DNA of 64,000 nt from Undaria pinnatifida (lineage: Eukaryota; Sar; Phaeophyceae; Laminariales; Alariaceae), in NCBI GenBank assembly GCA_012845835.1, contig JABAKD010000023.1:5190137-5254136 (forward strand), written 5' to 3'. Below the pieces are notes generated by a model. It made no database searches. It was not told the DNA's origin and was given only the letters and a program-made list of their open reading frames with translations. Below are positions 12,601 through 23,339 of the stretch, piece after piece. The number at the start of each line of letters is the position of its first letter. Within the stretch, counting starts at the first letter, position 1. A program made the position numbers and the translations under genes.

Positions 12601-15300
12601 TATCTGCCTTGACACGACCCCAAAAATAAAAAGAAACGGGTGGCTATCTATCTCCACAGCGCACCTGATCTCCAAGGTTCAGGTAGGGGTCGACATACTC
12701 CTGCACGCATCCGCATGCAACGGCATCTTTGCGCTCTGCTGAAGTAGTCATAAAAACGGGAACCGCCGGTGGGGACAGCCTGCGCTGTCGTAACAACAAT
12801 CCCCCACCGGAACTGAAGGAAGGGCACGCCACGGCGCTATGGTAACGCTTGGGAGATTGCGAGTTAGACGATTGAGTTGCATTTGACACACGCCGCGCGT
12901 GCATGAAAATACGTGGGAGTGTGGGGATGCGTGCAACACCAATAAAGCGCACACCTGTTTTTTTTTTTTTTTTTTTTTTTTTCTTTTATAAGATTTCTCT
13001 CAGAGTGGGAAGCATTAGTAGACCTCTCCCAACCACGACCGGATGAAAAAAAACACCATCACCTTGGCACACGCGCAAACGAGAACCGTTGCATAAAAAT
13101 ATGACTCACTTGTTTCCGACGACGATTTTGGGATTTTTGAACACCGTCGTCCAGAACCCATTTCTCCAGACGAAAGAAAAAGTGCTACCCCTCTATATCG
13201 TAGCACCGGGTTCGCAGTGAGCTTCAAGGCTTTATTTTTGCCACCTCTATCGCATCACCGGGTTTTGTAGTGAACTCCAAGGCTTTATTTTTGCTACCTC
13301 TATCGTAGCACCGGCTTTGTAGTGGACTTCAAGGCTTTATTTTCCCCCCCATCCACCGGGAGATGAAAAAAAAGGAAAAAAAAACGCATGCTACAATAGA
13401 GGTAGTAAGGTATACCGTTTTTTGGCGAAAATGGTTTTCTGAACGACGAGGCTTTTTTTGACCCGATTTTTTTTTCTCGTCGGAAAATACGTTTGTCTGT
13501 TTGTTTTTGATTGATTTTTTCGTGGTATACATGCGTAGGGCGTCGGATTATTCAAATCCGGTACCCCCCAGTCTTATTTTTTTTCTCGCAAAACAGTCTT
13601 TTGGGAGGCGGGGGTCTTTTAAGCTCCGATGTTGTGGAATTTCACATGAAAAAAAAATGGCGCGCACCTCCATGGTAGCGTGTAACACGCGCGTCAAAAG
13701 CTGAAGGTATAAGTGAAACCGAACGAACCAACGCATGGCCTCGGCAGGTGGCAACCGTCCCCGCACAATTTTCTAAAAAAAGACTTGTAAACACGTCAGC
13801 TGTGAATTCGATAAATTAGGGGTCGATACTCATCTTTGCAAGCTGCGTCATATACACGGGCCGCTCGTTTTGGCCTATGGTGGGATGCTGTCAGGGTGAA
13901 CATTAACAACAACAGCGCAAAATAAATTGTAATCGCATACTTCATTCTTCGTCCCAACGTAGCAAGTGTTGTCTTGCTTCTCCGTCAATTCGTACGGCAC
14001 CAGCCAGCCACTTTTTTTCGTCGCGTTCGACGTCGTGATCGTCGTGGTGGTGGTCGTCGTAGTCGTCGTCGGTTGCTACCTGGTATTAAGTATACTATTA
14101 ATATGATTATTTCCCAAAACAATTAGACTAACTATTTAGTCTAATCGAGAAACGAAAACACCAACAACGCCAGCTAGCGTTGGGCTGCGAAAGCAACTTG
14201 AAGTTAAATCGACACACGACGCGTATGAAAATACGTGGAAGTGTGGTGAGCTAAAGCTTTGTTTTTCCCCATCCGCCGGAGGACGAAAAAAATAAATAAA
14301 AATAAAATAAAATATCAACGAACAACAAGAAATCGCCGGGCTCTTGGCGCCTCGGTGTGGATACCGCATTGGGCAGCGCAGACCGCAGGAGGAGAGCCAA
14401 CAATTTGGCCTAATCTGGCCGAAGGACTGGATCTTCCTTATCTCGGCTTCTTCGATTCTGTTTTTTTGGGGGGGGCGGGGGGGAGGCTTTGTCTTCCTAT
14501 CTCAGCTTCTTCGATTCTGTTTTAAGGATTCGTTTTTATGGGTTCAAAACGCTCCGTTTACATTGTATATTTAGAAAAAAAAAAAAAAAACATTATTTTA
14601 GAACGTTACCTGTGAGTTCGAAAAATGAGTCTAGGAGTCGATACAAGTATGTGCTCAACTTTGCTCGCGAGACCTGATCGTTTTTTTTTTTCTTTTGTTT
14701 TTTGTTTGTTTGTTTTGAAGTCTGTAAAATATTTCATGATTCATCATTTGTTAATGGAAATGTTAAATATATTCCGCAGTAAAAAGTAGTAAAACCTAAT
14801 CAATAGAAGCGGGACGACTTCGGCCAATGAATGACCTGGGGTGGGGACAGTTGATGAGGATTGGGGTTAGCTAAATGGGGCGGACAATTAACACTATTGA
14901 TAGCTTAAAGCCCTATACAATTTTACAAGGGCTCCGCTGCGCGGGCGGCTGACGCCGCCCTCTACGCTCGCGCGAGGAAGAATCCAACTAGGTGTGAAGG
15001 AGACAGAAAGAAGAGGCCCATGGTTCGGTGCAACCAACGATTTGCTGATCCCCTACGCCCCGCCCCCCTCCCCGCCAAATTTCCACGCAAATTTCCTTCC
15101 CCGTCTAATTGCCGCCCCCGCCTCGATTCCATCTGTTCCATCTCTTTTCCGCAGAGAACAACAACACAAGCACTGCTGGAAAAAAAAAAAGCACCTAGCG
15201 CCAAATGCGGCGCACCGGGGGGGAAGACCGGCAAGCTCCCGCGACTGCCGTCACGGCGCGTTCGTCATCATCCTCTCCTGCGAACAACAAGAGCGGGGAG
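12600..15300. other. Upstream region of the gene: repeats and low complexity, no gene seen
   Basis: Holds TCCACGTATTTTCATGCACG-type repeat copies (12845-12925 and 14150-14290 inverted), a T run (12958-12981), a TIR element (13384-13696), a SINE-unrelated GCAAGCTG...GATACTC repeat piece (13795-13905) and purine/pyrimidine runs. No TATA box or core promoter can be named with confidence before 15328. Confidence 0.5.
13384..13696. mobile_element. Non-autonomous DNA element with GCGTGCTACGATAGAGGT-type inverted ends
   Basis: Starts CGCATGCTACAATAGAGGT and ends CACCTCCATGGTAGCGTG; internal ATGGTTTTCTGAACGACGAG and similar words match copies at 15604, 54500 and 59604. No transposase is present. Confidence 0.6.
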
Positions 15301-15327
15301 ACTAATAAAACCAAGGACAGGAACCTG

Positions 15328-15553
15328 ATGGCTCGTGGCTCTGTTGTCCTTTCTCCAGGATTCCTCTTCCTCCTCGTCCCTCTGCTCCTCCTGGGCTCCG
15401 GCGCGAGCGTCGTTGGCGCTACGGAGGGGGGTGGTGGTGGTGGGGGGGGGGGGGGGGGTGGGAGGGGATAGGGGTGAGTCTAACATCGTCTACGTCACGG
15501 CGAGGAAAGGGGGAGAGCTCTCGGAGGACCAGAGGCACGGCACGCAGCTTAAG
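15328..15553 (+). CDS. Exon 1: signal peptide, Gly-rich stretch and first strand of module 1
   Basis: The ATG at 15328 opens a typical signal peptide: MARG, then a hydrophobic core FLFLLVPLLLLG and a small-residue end ASVVGA with likely cleavage before TEG. This is the only recognisable secretory start upstream of the modules, so it is chosen as the gene start. A Gly codon run follows and includes 17 consecutive G at 15442-15458. In the start frame a stop follows at 15469-15471. One frame over, the reading continues as SNIVYVTARKGGELSEDQ to an AAG|GTACGG donor at 15554, and this segment matches the C exons at 24657 and 36290 (V-x-F/Y-V-x-x-I-K-G). The frame change therefore sits in the homopolymer, most likely an assembly length error. 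A real short intron there would be under 50 bp and is less likely. Confidence 0.65.
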
Positions 15554-15603
15554 GTACGGAGAGAAAAATCTAAACGAAAGCGTGAACGAAAACGAAAACG
15601 ACG

Positions 15604-15887
15604 ACGCGTGCTGCGATAGAGGCGCACCACTCTTTTTTGTTAGTACTACCCCTCAATTTTGGAGGAGGTCAAGACCTCTCCCCAAACACTGATTTGGAGG
15701 AGGGGGAAAAAAAGTTCTACGACACCGGATGAAAAAAAATAAAGATGGCCTAAGTACTCAACAAGAATCATGCTTCAGAAGAAAATGGCGTATTATTATT
15801 TTTTTTCCGACGATTTTTGGGTTAAGGAGCCCCGTCATTCAGAAAACATTTCAGATGAAAAGCGACACCTCTATCGTCGCATGCGTC
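15604..15887. mobile_element. TIR element (ACGCGTGCTACGATAGAGGT ends)
   Basis: About 284 bp in the first intron, 50 bp after the exon 1 donor. Left end ACGCGTGCTGCGATAGAGGC, right end CACCTCTATCGTCGCATGCG, inverted to each other. Internal words CTCAATTTTGGAGGAGG and CCGACGATTTTTGGGTTAAG are family-specific. Confidence 0.75.
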
Positions 15888-15889
15888 CG

Positions 15890-16140
15890 ACAACGAAAAA
15901 CGAAAACGAAGACGAAAAACGAAAACGAAGACGAAAAACGAAAACGAAGACTTGAAACGAAAATGAAAATGAAGAACGAAAATGAAAACGAAGAACGAAA
16001 AACGAAAAACAAAAAACGAAAACGAAAAATGAAAACAAAAACGAAAACGAAAAACGAAAAATGAAAACGAAAACGAAAACGAAAACGAAACCTCGTTCTT
16101 TTCTTTTTCTTCTTGAATTCTTGTTCTTGTTCTTGTTTTT
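15890..16140 (+). repeat. (CGAAAA)n-type purine tract
   Basis: Imperfect hexamer run CGAAAACGAAGACGAAAA, turning into TTGTTCTTGTTCTT at 16095-16140. Its complement type (TTTTCG)n occurs at 25500-25610 in another intron. Confidence 0.9.
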
Positions 16141-16164
16141 ATTCTAAAACCCGTCTCTCGCACC

Positions 16165-16905
16165 AATGTTTTTGTCCGTCCGTCTGTCTGTCGGTATCCG
16201 TCGGTGTTCGTCGGTGTCCGGCGTCCGTGTCCGTCGTGTCCGTCTGTCGTGTCCGTCTGTCGTGTCCGTGTCCGTCGTGTCCGTCTGTCGTGTCCGTCTG
16301 TCGTGTCCGTGTCCGTCGTGTCCGTCCGTCGTGTCCGCCCGTCGTGTCCGTCCGTCGTGTCCGTCCGTCGGCATCCGTCCGTCGGCGTCCGTCCGTCGTG
16401 TCCGTCCGCCGGTATCCGCCGGTGTCCGTCGGTGTCCGTCGGTGTCCGTCGGTATCCGTCGGTGAACGTGGGTGTCCGTTCGTCCTGCCGTCCGTCCGTC
16501 CTTCCGTCGGTTGGTGTTCATCGGTATTCGTCGGTATTCTTCGGTATCCGTCGGCATCCGTCGGTATCTGTCGGTATCTGCCGTTGTTCGTCGATGTCCG
16601 TCGTTGATATCCGTCGGTGTCCGTCGGTATCCGTCGATGTCCGTCGGTATCCTTCGGTATCCTTCGGTATCCGTCGGCATCCTGGTATCTGTCGTTGTTC
16701 GTCGATGTCCGTTGTTGATATCCGTCGGTGTCCGTCGGTGTCCGTCGGTGTCCGTCGGTGTCCGTCGGTGTCCGTCGGTATCCGTCGGTGTCCGTCGTTC
16801 GTATCCTTCGTTCGTATCCTTCGTTCGCATCCTTCGTTCGCATCCTTCGTTCGTATCCGTCGTGTCCGTCCGTCCGTCCGTCTGTCCGTTTGCCGTTTCG
16901 TCCAC
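16165..16905 (+). repeat. GTCCGTCGGTGTCC tandem repeat, about 740 bp
   Basis: Units of 10-14 bp built from GTCCGTCGG, TATCCGTCGGT and TTCGTTCGTATCC, imperfect and with larger internal duplications (a GATATCCGTCGGTGTCCGTC block appears twice). Several frames stay open on both strands, but composition is wholly repeat-driven. It lies in the intron before exon D1. Confidence 0.92.
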
Positions 16906-16920
16906 CTGTTGCAATATCAG

Positions 16921-16995
16921 TATGCCGAAGGCGGCGATGTTTCTGACACCAGCACCTCCCTCAAAATCGCCGGGGACGAGGACGGGGGCGCAGAG
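16921..16995 (+). CDS. Exon D1: module 1, second segment (25 codons)
   Basis: Acceptor AATATCAG at 16920 and donor GAG|GTCAGT bound a 75-nt phase 0-0 exon reading YAEGGDVSDTSTSLKIAG then an acidic Gly/Ala tail. It has the same length and phase as the exon at 25865 and aligns with the 66-nt exon at 37203 (A/E-E-G..D.S.S.KF...G.A). In each module it is followed by a YEIYF exon. The exon sits just downstream of 740 bp of GTCCGTCGGT-type tandem repeat, which makes the upstream frame look open; the repeat is not coding. Confidence 0.8.
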
Positions 16996-16999
16996 GTCA

Positions 17000-18140
17000 G
17001 TCACTCAAGTCAGTGGTTGGGGGGTGGGGGGAGGGGGGGGGTGAAGGGAGGGAGGGGTACTCGATGTTCATGCATGGTTTTGGTCGTATGACCATAGACC
17101 CTCGCATCTCTACTATGCCGGGACGGAGCATGTCGGGTTTTCACCGACCAGGCAGACAATGCCGGGACGAGGGGGGGGGAGGGGGGAGAGAGAGGGGAGG
17201 AATGGGGGTGGGGGGTGGGGAGGGAAAGCGGGGATAAAATTGTTTTGCATTTCCCACGAAACAAAAAATGCGGTACAACCTATAAACGCCAAATATTATT
17301 GAAACCGGGGTATAGTCAAAAACTGCCCAAGGGGGGGGAGAGAAAGGGGGGGGGGGAGGGGAGGGAGAGAGGGGAGGCATCTGTGTTGCATTGCCCTCAA
17401 CACAAAAAATGCGGTACAACCTATAAAAGCCAAATATTATTGAAACTGGAAACTGGGGTTTCGTAGAGAAACTGCCCCCGCAAAATTCCCCGTGGGTCGT
17501 TTCGCGCTCTGTGCTATTTTCACTGGCGCCGTGCTTCCCCACTGAAGCCTGCCTCCAAGTGACACCACACACCCGAGGGCACTCAATCAAGTCACGAGGT
17601 GTAGTTCTGGTATTTGTTGTTCTTTTGGCCTGTGTCTTGCTAGAATTGGAGAAATCCAGCGCGCACACCGCGGCCGCGTACGGTAGTGCATCCTGTGCAC
17701 CGCCGCTACGTATGGGGAAAGCGAGAAGAAGGGAGGGAAGGAGGGAGGGAAGGAGGGAGGGAGGGAGGGAGGGAGGGAGGGAGGGAGGGAGGAAGGGAGG
17801 GAGGGAGGGAGGGAGGGAGGGGAGGGATGGAGGGAGGGAAGGGAGGGAGGGAGGGAGGGAGGGAGAGAGAGAGGGGATGGGGGGGGGGGGGCGTGACGGC
17901 ATCAAGTGGTGCGGACTCTGATGCTTTGAAAGGGGGGAGGAGGAGTTAGAGGAGGGGGTGGGCGGGAGGGCGGTGGCGGGAGGCGAGGCCGAGGAACGGA
18001 GGGAGTGAGGGAGTGACGGAGGGAGGCAGAGAGAGGGGGGGCGAGGCGGGGGGGGTGGGTGAAGGCTTCTAGACGGTACGGACTCTGGTGCTCTGTTTGC
18101 ATGTCTTGGTGCAATTTCATGCTTAAATGAACCAAATCAG
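17000..18140 (+). repeat. GGGA/GGGAGG purine-rich tracts and duplicated GCGGTACAACC segment
   Basis: Intron between D1 and A1. An AAAAATGCGGTACAACCTAT segment occurs twice (17262 and 17405). (GGGA)n fills 17728-17880. 17065-17162 is an inverted piece of the GTGCAAGCAATGCCTG dispersed repeat. These G-rich stretches on the sense strand could form G-quadruplexes in the transcript. Confidence 0.8.
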
Positions 18141-18255
18141 TTACTAACCCGGCGCGTCTCCACTCTCGCCCACGCCGTCACTGCTTGCCTTGGTTGCTGT
18201 GCCGTTTTGGCTGTTCATCGTCGTCGTCGTCGTCATCGTCGTCGTCTCTGCGCAG

Positions 18256-18300
18256 TACGAGATGTACTTCGAGGCGCCCGCGACTTCCGCCGCAAGCACG
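18256..18300 (+). CDS. Exon A1: module 1, YEMYFEAP segment, short form
   Basis: Acceptor CTGCGCAG and donor ACG|GTGAGT bound 15 codons reading YEMYFEAPATSAAST. It matches the first 15 residues of the exons at 29204 (56 codons) and 40038 (53 codons). It ends in phase 0, while the next exon (21280) needs one leading base. The rest of this segment, with the W-x-V-D-x-Y-x-F and LGDL-G strands seen in the other modules, must therefore be on a separate exon. No such sequence is seen at 18864-21279, so it probably lies in the N gap that starts 63 bases downstream. Confidence 0.7.
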
Positions 18301-18363
18301 GTGAGTAAGTTGTGTCTCTCCCGCTTTCTTGGGCTGTATTACGAAACAATGTTTTTTATTTTA

Positions 18364-18863
18364 NNNNNNNNNNNNNNNNNNNNNNNNNNNNNNNNNNNNN
18401 NNNNNNNNNNNNNNNNNNNNNNNNNNNNNNNNNNNNNNNNNNNNNNNNNNNNNNNNNNNNNNNNNNNNNNNNNNNNNNNNNNNNNNNNNNNNNNNNNNNN
18501 NNNNNNNNNNNNNNNNNNNNNNNNNNNNNNNNNNNNNNNNNNNNNNNNNNNNNNNNNNNNNNNNNNNNNNNNNNNNNNNNNNNNNNNNNNNNNNNNNNNN
18601 NNNNNNNNNNNNNNNNNNNNNNNNNNNNNNNNNNNNNNNNNNNNNNNNNNNNNNNNNNNNNNNNNNNNNNNNNNNNNNNNNNNNNNNNNNNNNNNNNNNN
18701 NNNNNNNNNNNNNNNNNNNNNNNNNNNNNNNNNNNNNNNNNNNNNNNNNNNNNNNNNNNNNNNNNNNNNNNNNNNNNNNNNNNNNNNNNNNNNNNNNNNN
18801 NNNNNNNNNNNNNNNNNNNNNNNNNNNNNNNNNNNNNNNNNNNNNNNNNNNNNNNNNNNNNNN
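18364..18863. other. Assembly gap of exactly 500 N
   Basis: A run of exactly 500 N suggests a scaffold gap of fixed or estimated size, so distances across it are not reliable. It falls inside the intron after exon A1 and probably hides the second half of module 1's YEIYF segment. Confidence 0.95.
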
Positions 18864-18889
18864 ATATTATTTGTGACCTAAACTTGCTA

Positions 18890-19498
18890 AAAAATCTCCC
18901 CCCCCCCCCCTCCTCGCTCTCCCTTTCTCAAACGCCCCACCAAATATCGAAATCCGCCAGATTAATGAACACTTCACGCACAGGACATCACCTGATTATC
19001 TTTCGAGAGCCATCCATACCGCTGTTTCCTCCCCCCCCCCCCCCGCCCCGAACGCCCCCTTCTTCCTCATCACCCGCACCATCGCCTAGACCTAGCACCA
19101 CACGTATAACAAACCCCTCACCTAAAACCCTTCCTTCCCCCCCCCCCCCCCCCGCCGCTCCCCCCGCCCCCTCCCCCGCCCCCCCCCGCCCCCACCCCCC
19201 ACCTCCCCGCCCCCAACCCATCCCAACCCCAACCCCTCGAAAACTCTACCCTCTCTCTACTCACTGATTGTACGACTTACCCCAGGATATACATGATAAA
19301 CTGATGCATTATTTCCAAAACCGTCACATTTATCCCCTCAAAATAATGTATAGTTTCCACGCACATATTGAGCTGCCCCACACGCCCCCCCCCCCGCCCC
19401 AACCCCCCCCCCCCCCCAATAATAAACTGGTGCCAAAACCGTCAGATTTATCCCCTTGAAAGGATTTATAACTTACATGCACAAATTGCCCCCCCCTT

Positions 19499-19529
<31 letters not shown>

Positions 19530-19600
19530 AAACCCGCTCGCTTTTGATCAAAACCAGGCCCCCACGTCCTTCAAAACTCCGCCCCCCCCCCTCACCGGTT
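18890..19600 (+). repeat. C-rich tandem units after the gap
   Basis: A loosely repeated unit of about 100-150 bp (ATAAACTG..., CCGTCA-ATTTATCCCC, then 12-25 C) repeats at 19280, 19420 and 19610. No exon-like segment. Confidence 0.7.
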
Positions 19601-19689
19601 ATTCGACTTACAAGATTCACTTGATAAAAGGATACATTTCCCTCCACAGCTGTCAGGATTTGTCCCCCTCAGAAACGGGTTTATAGTTT

Positions 19690-19885
19690 CCGCGCACAGA
19701 CTGACTAAAATCACCCTGTTGACCCTGATAGCTACACTGTAGTTGTAAGGGGAGTCGCCGACCTATATCCTTAATGAGGACACACAACCCGTAATACGCG
19801 CGATCGGAGTATCACACACAGCTTGCAAAGATGAGTTTCGACGAAATCTTCGATCTCACAGCTGGAGTGTATTTTCATTTTTTAT
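19690..19885 (-). repeat. Dispersed ACTCCAGCTGTGAGATCG repeat, inverted copy
   Basis: Family of about 190 bp, with words GTAGTTGTAAGGGGAGTCGCC, CGTAATACGCGCGATCGGAG, TCACACACAGCTTGCAAAG. Other copies: 30415-30605, 31960-32100 (inverted), 42930-43150, 61968-62165; pieces at 13795 and 47880. No terminal repeats or coding frame seen. Confidence 0.8.
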
Positions 19886-20179
19886 AATATATTGTCGGAG
19901 GGGCAACAACGATAACAGTAAAAAACATATCGTAATGTCCGTCGAGGCGGCGGCTGGATGAACATTTTGGCGCTCTCGACGGACGTCAGCTTCCAAAATC
20001 TATCACACAGTTCGTGCAGACGACACGGACGTCTCATTTTCCAAAATCTATCATACTTGAGTGAAGAAAAACCGTTTTTGTAAATTGTGTTTCGCGCAAA
20101 AACAAAATCGAGCAAATCTTAGTTCTTAGCCTCTCCACCCGTCGTTTTCTTGTTCGGATATCGAGTACACCATGCACTA

Positions 20180-20990
20180 CATTTCCTGTGTTATCTGAAT
20201 GATCTGTGCTGCCTGTATTAGTAACAACCTGTTGCTATCTAAACGATCTGTGCTGTCTGTGTGGTAACTGCCTGTGTTATCATAAATGGTATGTGCTGTC
20301 TGTATCGTAACAACCTGTGCTATCTAAACGATCTGTGATGTCTGTACAGTAACGACCTGTGCGCAATCTAAATGATCTGTGCTCTCTGTACAGCAAACTG
20401 CCTGTGTTATCATAAATGGTGAAAGAGCGGCGCAGCATCAGTCCCCTGAGCTCCTCACATTATCTCACCACCCGAAAAATGATTTCGAAGGCATTCATTT
20501 GTCGTTCGCGCTCATCCCGACCAAACTTCTATGTACTCGTGACATTTACTTGATGAACGGTTACTCACTTGAGGAGCTCAAATCTCGTACAGGTACGTTA
20601 TTAGTTAATCCGACAACTGCAAACCCTACCGCGAGATGACTCGTACGGTGCTGTTTGTGTAGTAACAACCTGTGTTGTCTAAGTGATCTGTGTGCTGTCT
20701 GTCTAAGTGATCTGTGTGCTGTCTGTCTAAGTGATCTGTGTGCTGTCTGGTGCTGTAACAATACGTGTCATCTAAATGATCTGTGGTGCTGTCTGTATAG
20801 CAACAATCTGTGTGGTAGATCTGAATGATGTGTGCCGTCTGCAAAAGTGATTTGGCCTTCCACGTTTGTCTAAAGTTCCTAAATTTGTGATCTGCGCTAT
20901 CTTCTTGGCGATGGTCCCACATGCCCCACGTGTGAGCAATGTGCTGTCTGTCCGAGCGATGACCTGCGTTATCTAGATGGACCAGATTAA
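20180..20990 (+). repeat. GATCTGTGCTGTCTGT tandem repeat split by a dispersed repeat
   Basis: Imperfect units of 20-40 bp (AACCTGTGTTATCTAAACGA, TCTGTGCTGTCTGT). Interrupted at 20410-20640 by a repeat also found at 57260-57540 (shared ACAGGTA-TTATTAGTTAATCC and CAACTGCAA-CCCTACCGC). Continues to 21260 as 120-bp units with ATGTCCCAACGCGCGTGTGC. Confidence 0.8.
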
Positions 20991-21279
20991 TGACCTGCGC
21001 CTTCTTTTGTGATGGTCTGCTATGTCCCAACGCGCGTGTGCAAACTTTGTACTGAGTATATATTGTGTATGCAGATGTGGAATAAATTAATGATATGCGC
21101 TATCTTTTTTTGGGATTAATCTGATATGTCCCAACGCGCGTGTGCAAACTTTGTACTGGTATGTATATTGTTTATGCAGATGTGGACTAAATTTATGATG
21201 TTCGCCATCTTTTTGCGATGGTCTGCTATGTCCCACCACGCGTGTGCAAACTTTGTGCTGGTATCTTGTGTGTGTGCAG

Positions 21280-21365
21280 TTACTGAGGACGGGTGGTCTT
21301 CCGTGGACATCGAATACGCCGGTACCACCGAAGACTACGTCGTGCCCATCGTTTCCGAAGTCATG
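21280..21365 (+). CDS. Exon B1: module 1, fourth segment
   Basis: The exon follows a TGTGTGTGCAG acceptor and ends at ATG|GTGAGA. It begins with two bases completing a split codon (phase 1) and reads TEDGWSSVDIEYAGTTEDYV, then VPIVSEVM, ending in phase 0. Length and phase match the B exons at 32661 and 42492 (2+84 versus 2+87). The pattern W/M-x-x-V-[DS]-[ILY] followed by a charged turn and a closing hydrophobic pair is shared. It is predicted to be a beta strand pair of the module. Confidence 0.8.
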
Positions 21366-21639
21366 GTGAGACCGCTCAACTTTCGAGCCGAGCCGAGAGG
21401 TGATCCAAGGAGTTGCTCGAGACACGCGCAGCACTCCCCTCCCCCCCCCCCCCCCCCCCCCCCCCGAGGGCCCTTCTCGTTCGTTCGCCCGCCCTTCTCT
21501 CTATACCCCGTCTATCTGTACTCCCATCTACACATGCGACATCTAACAGACCAACAACTGCTGTCCGGGGTACGAAAAACTCCCACATGTATACCAGATT
21601 TGTGACCTTTTAGTATTATCAAGTATCGACAATGATGTG

Positions 21640-21729
21640 TTAACCCCTTTACAACTGGAAACCCGTTTTTGGGGACAAAATTACTTGGATTTAGTATACG
21701 GAGGGGTTCGGGGGCTCAAAAGGGGTTAA
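21640..21729. mobile_element. MITE with TTAA ends, 90 bp
   Basis: TTAACCCCTTTA at one end and AAAAGGGGTTAA at the other; inner sequence ACTGGAAACCCGTTTTTGGG and GGAGGGGTTCGGGGGCTC. TTAA flanking a CCCCTTT inverted end suggests piggyBac-like target duplication. Many copies occur in this window. Confidence 0.8.
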
Positions 21730-21734
21730 GGAAA

Positions 21735-22318
21735 CTGGTGGGGTATTGGTCCGTTTGACCACTTGCAAAAGGTTAACCCATAGCTTACCCAAACTAAGCC
21801 TTATAACACTCTCCCCCCCCTGAAACGGCGGGATAGCAGGTCGGCCGGATATACGGGCGGACCTCTGTCAATATCCAAGCCGTTTCATTCCCTGGGTATA
21901 CTGGGGAGAGTATTTTCAAGTTCGATGATGGGGAAAGTCTTGAAAGAGTTTATTATGGTGGACGTGGGGTTTGAACCCACGACCCAAAAAACCCATGGTC
22001 CTGTCGACGACGCCCTTTGTTAAGGTATTAGTGTGGTATTATTCCGTTTGACCACTTGCAAAAGGTTAACCCATACCTTACCCAAGCTAAGCCTTATAAC
22101 ACTCTCCCCCCCCCGAAACGACGGGATAGCAAGTCGGCCGGATATACGGGCGGACCTCTGTCAATATCCAAGCCGTTTCATATCCTGGGTATACCGGGGA
22201 GAGCATTTTTCAAGTTCGATCATGGGGAAAGTCTGAAAGAGTTTATTATGGTGGACGTGGGATTTGAACCCACGACCCAAAAAACCCATGGTCCTGCCGA
22301 CGACGCCATTTGTTAAGG
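21735..22318 (-). mobile_element. Two tandem family A SINEs
   Basis: Copies at about 21735-22022 and 22023-22318, head to tail, both minus strand, with reverse B boxes GGGGTTTGAACCCACG and GGGATTTGAACCCACG. The two are near-identical, suggesting a tandem duplication or a recent paired insertion. Confidence 0.85.
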
Positions 22319-22329
22319 AGATTAGGGGC

Positions 22330-23260
22330 GATAACAAGGGTATCGTCTCTAATTTTGATGCTGGTGCTTTTTTCTTGGCACATATATACAGTACCAGGTA
22401 CATGTTTGCCGTTTTGTGTGTTTTTCACCTTTTGGCTTGCACGTGCATGTGGTGGTGGTACTTGATTGAGTACACGTCGTCGTTCTTGTGTTTTTGGGCC
22501 GCTGGCCTACATCTTCGTCACCCCCCCCCCCCCCGCCCCCCTGTCTTCCCCCCTCCATCTGTACGTATACATGTATCACGCATCTCTTGTTAACATATAT
22601 ATATGTAAGCCTCGTCGTTTTGTTTCTGCTGCTTTCGCCGTTTTCTTGCACCAATCAATCCCTCACCCCCATTACCTCCTCAACCCGTTTCCAATTCCTA
22701 AACTTATTCTATTGGTAGTCTAATTCCAAGTATTTTGTGCCCATGTTGGGACTGCGGTGCTAAAAGGGCTAAGCATAAATAGGTCGTGGTCATGTTTACA
22801 TTTGACCGTTAATTGGTTGCTCCAATCAACCCTCCCCCTCCCCCCCCGCCCTGCCTCTCTCTCTCCTGCCCCCCCCCCCCCCCCTCTGTCGTGAAAGGGA
22901 TGGTCAAAACAACTTAAGGCAAGCAATGGCTAAGGCCAGCAACAAATGAGCCCCCCCCCCCCCCCTCCCCCCCTTCCCCCCAACATCGTTCATGTATTAC
23001 ACTTTTTCATCACATTCTCACACTCTTGTCTAGGCCAGCAACAAATGAGCACCCCAACCCCCCCCCTTCCTCCCCCAACATCTTTCATATGTATTATACT
23101 TTTTCATCACGTTCTCACACTTTTGTGCTTTTTTTTTTTTTTTTTCTCTTCCACGTCGCTGTGTCCTTGCGTACGCGAAATCAAACACCCGGGGGGGGGG
23201 GGGGGGGGGCATTCCTGCTGCTCACGTACGTACGTACGTACCTATATACGTACGCACCTC
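22330..23260. other. Intron sequence with C/T tracts and duplicated segment
   Basis: AGCAACAAATGAGC followed by a C run appears at 22940 and 23038, with the following about 60 bp repeated (TTCATGTATTACAC / TTCATATGTATTATAC). Includes long C and T runs and a CGTACGTACGTACGTAC stretch at 23225. Confidence 0.6.
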
Positions 23261-23270
23261 CTTCGTTCAG

Positions 23271-23297
23271 GTTCGGGTTCACTCAGCCGGCTCTCAG
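23271..23297 (+). CDS. Micro-exon B2-1: module 1, VRVHS strand (9 codons)
   Basis: A 27-nt exon between TTCGTTCAG and the donor CAG|GTAAGC, phase 0-0, reading VRVHSAGSQ. It aligns with the 36-nt micro-exons at 35283 (LRLYTSGASAWE) and 43965 (IRVYSSCEKGDE), each placed between a B exon and a C exon. The match in position, phase and the [VIL]-R-[VL]-[HY]-[ST] motif supports it despite its size. Confidence 0.7.
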
Positions 23298-23339
23298 GTA
23301 AGCAAGCACATGTATCAACATCATGACTTTGCATTGGCT

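Noticed and set aside
16144-17091. Long open frames on both strands through 16.1-17.0 kb
   Set aside because: They are the GTCCGTCGGT tandem repeat read in different frames; only the last 75 bases (exon D1) show homology to other exons.
20410-20640. A coding exon reading MNGYSLEELKSRTG
   Set aside because: The segment partly recurs at 57260-57540 with stops, and its phase does not serve the A1-B1 join; it is a dispersed repeat.
21100-21260. CRISPR-like array from regularly repeated words (also 44098-44585)
   Set aside because: Units are imperfect, spacers are not unique, and the host is eukaryotic; these are ordinary minisatellites.
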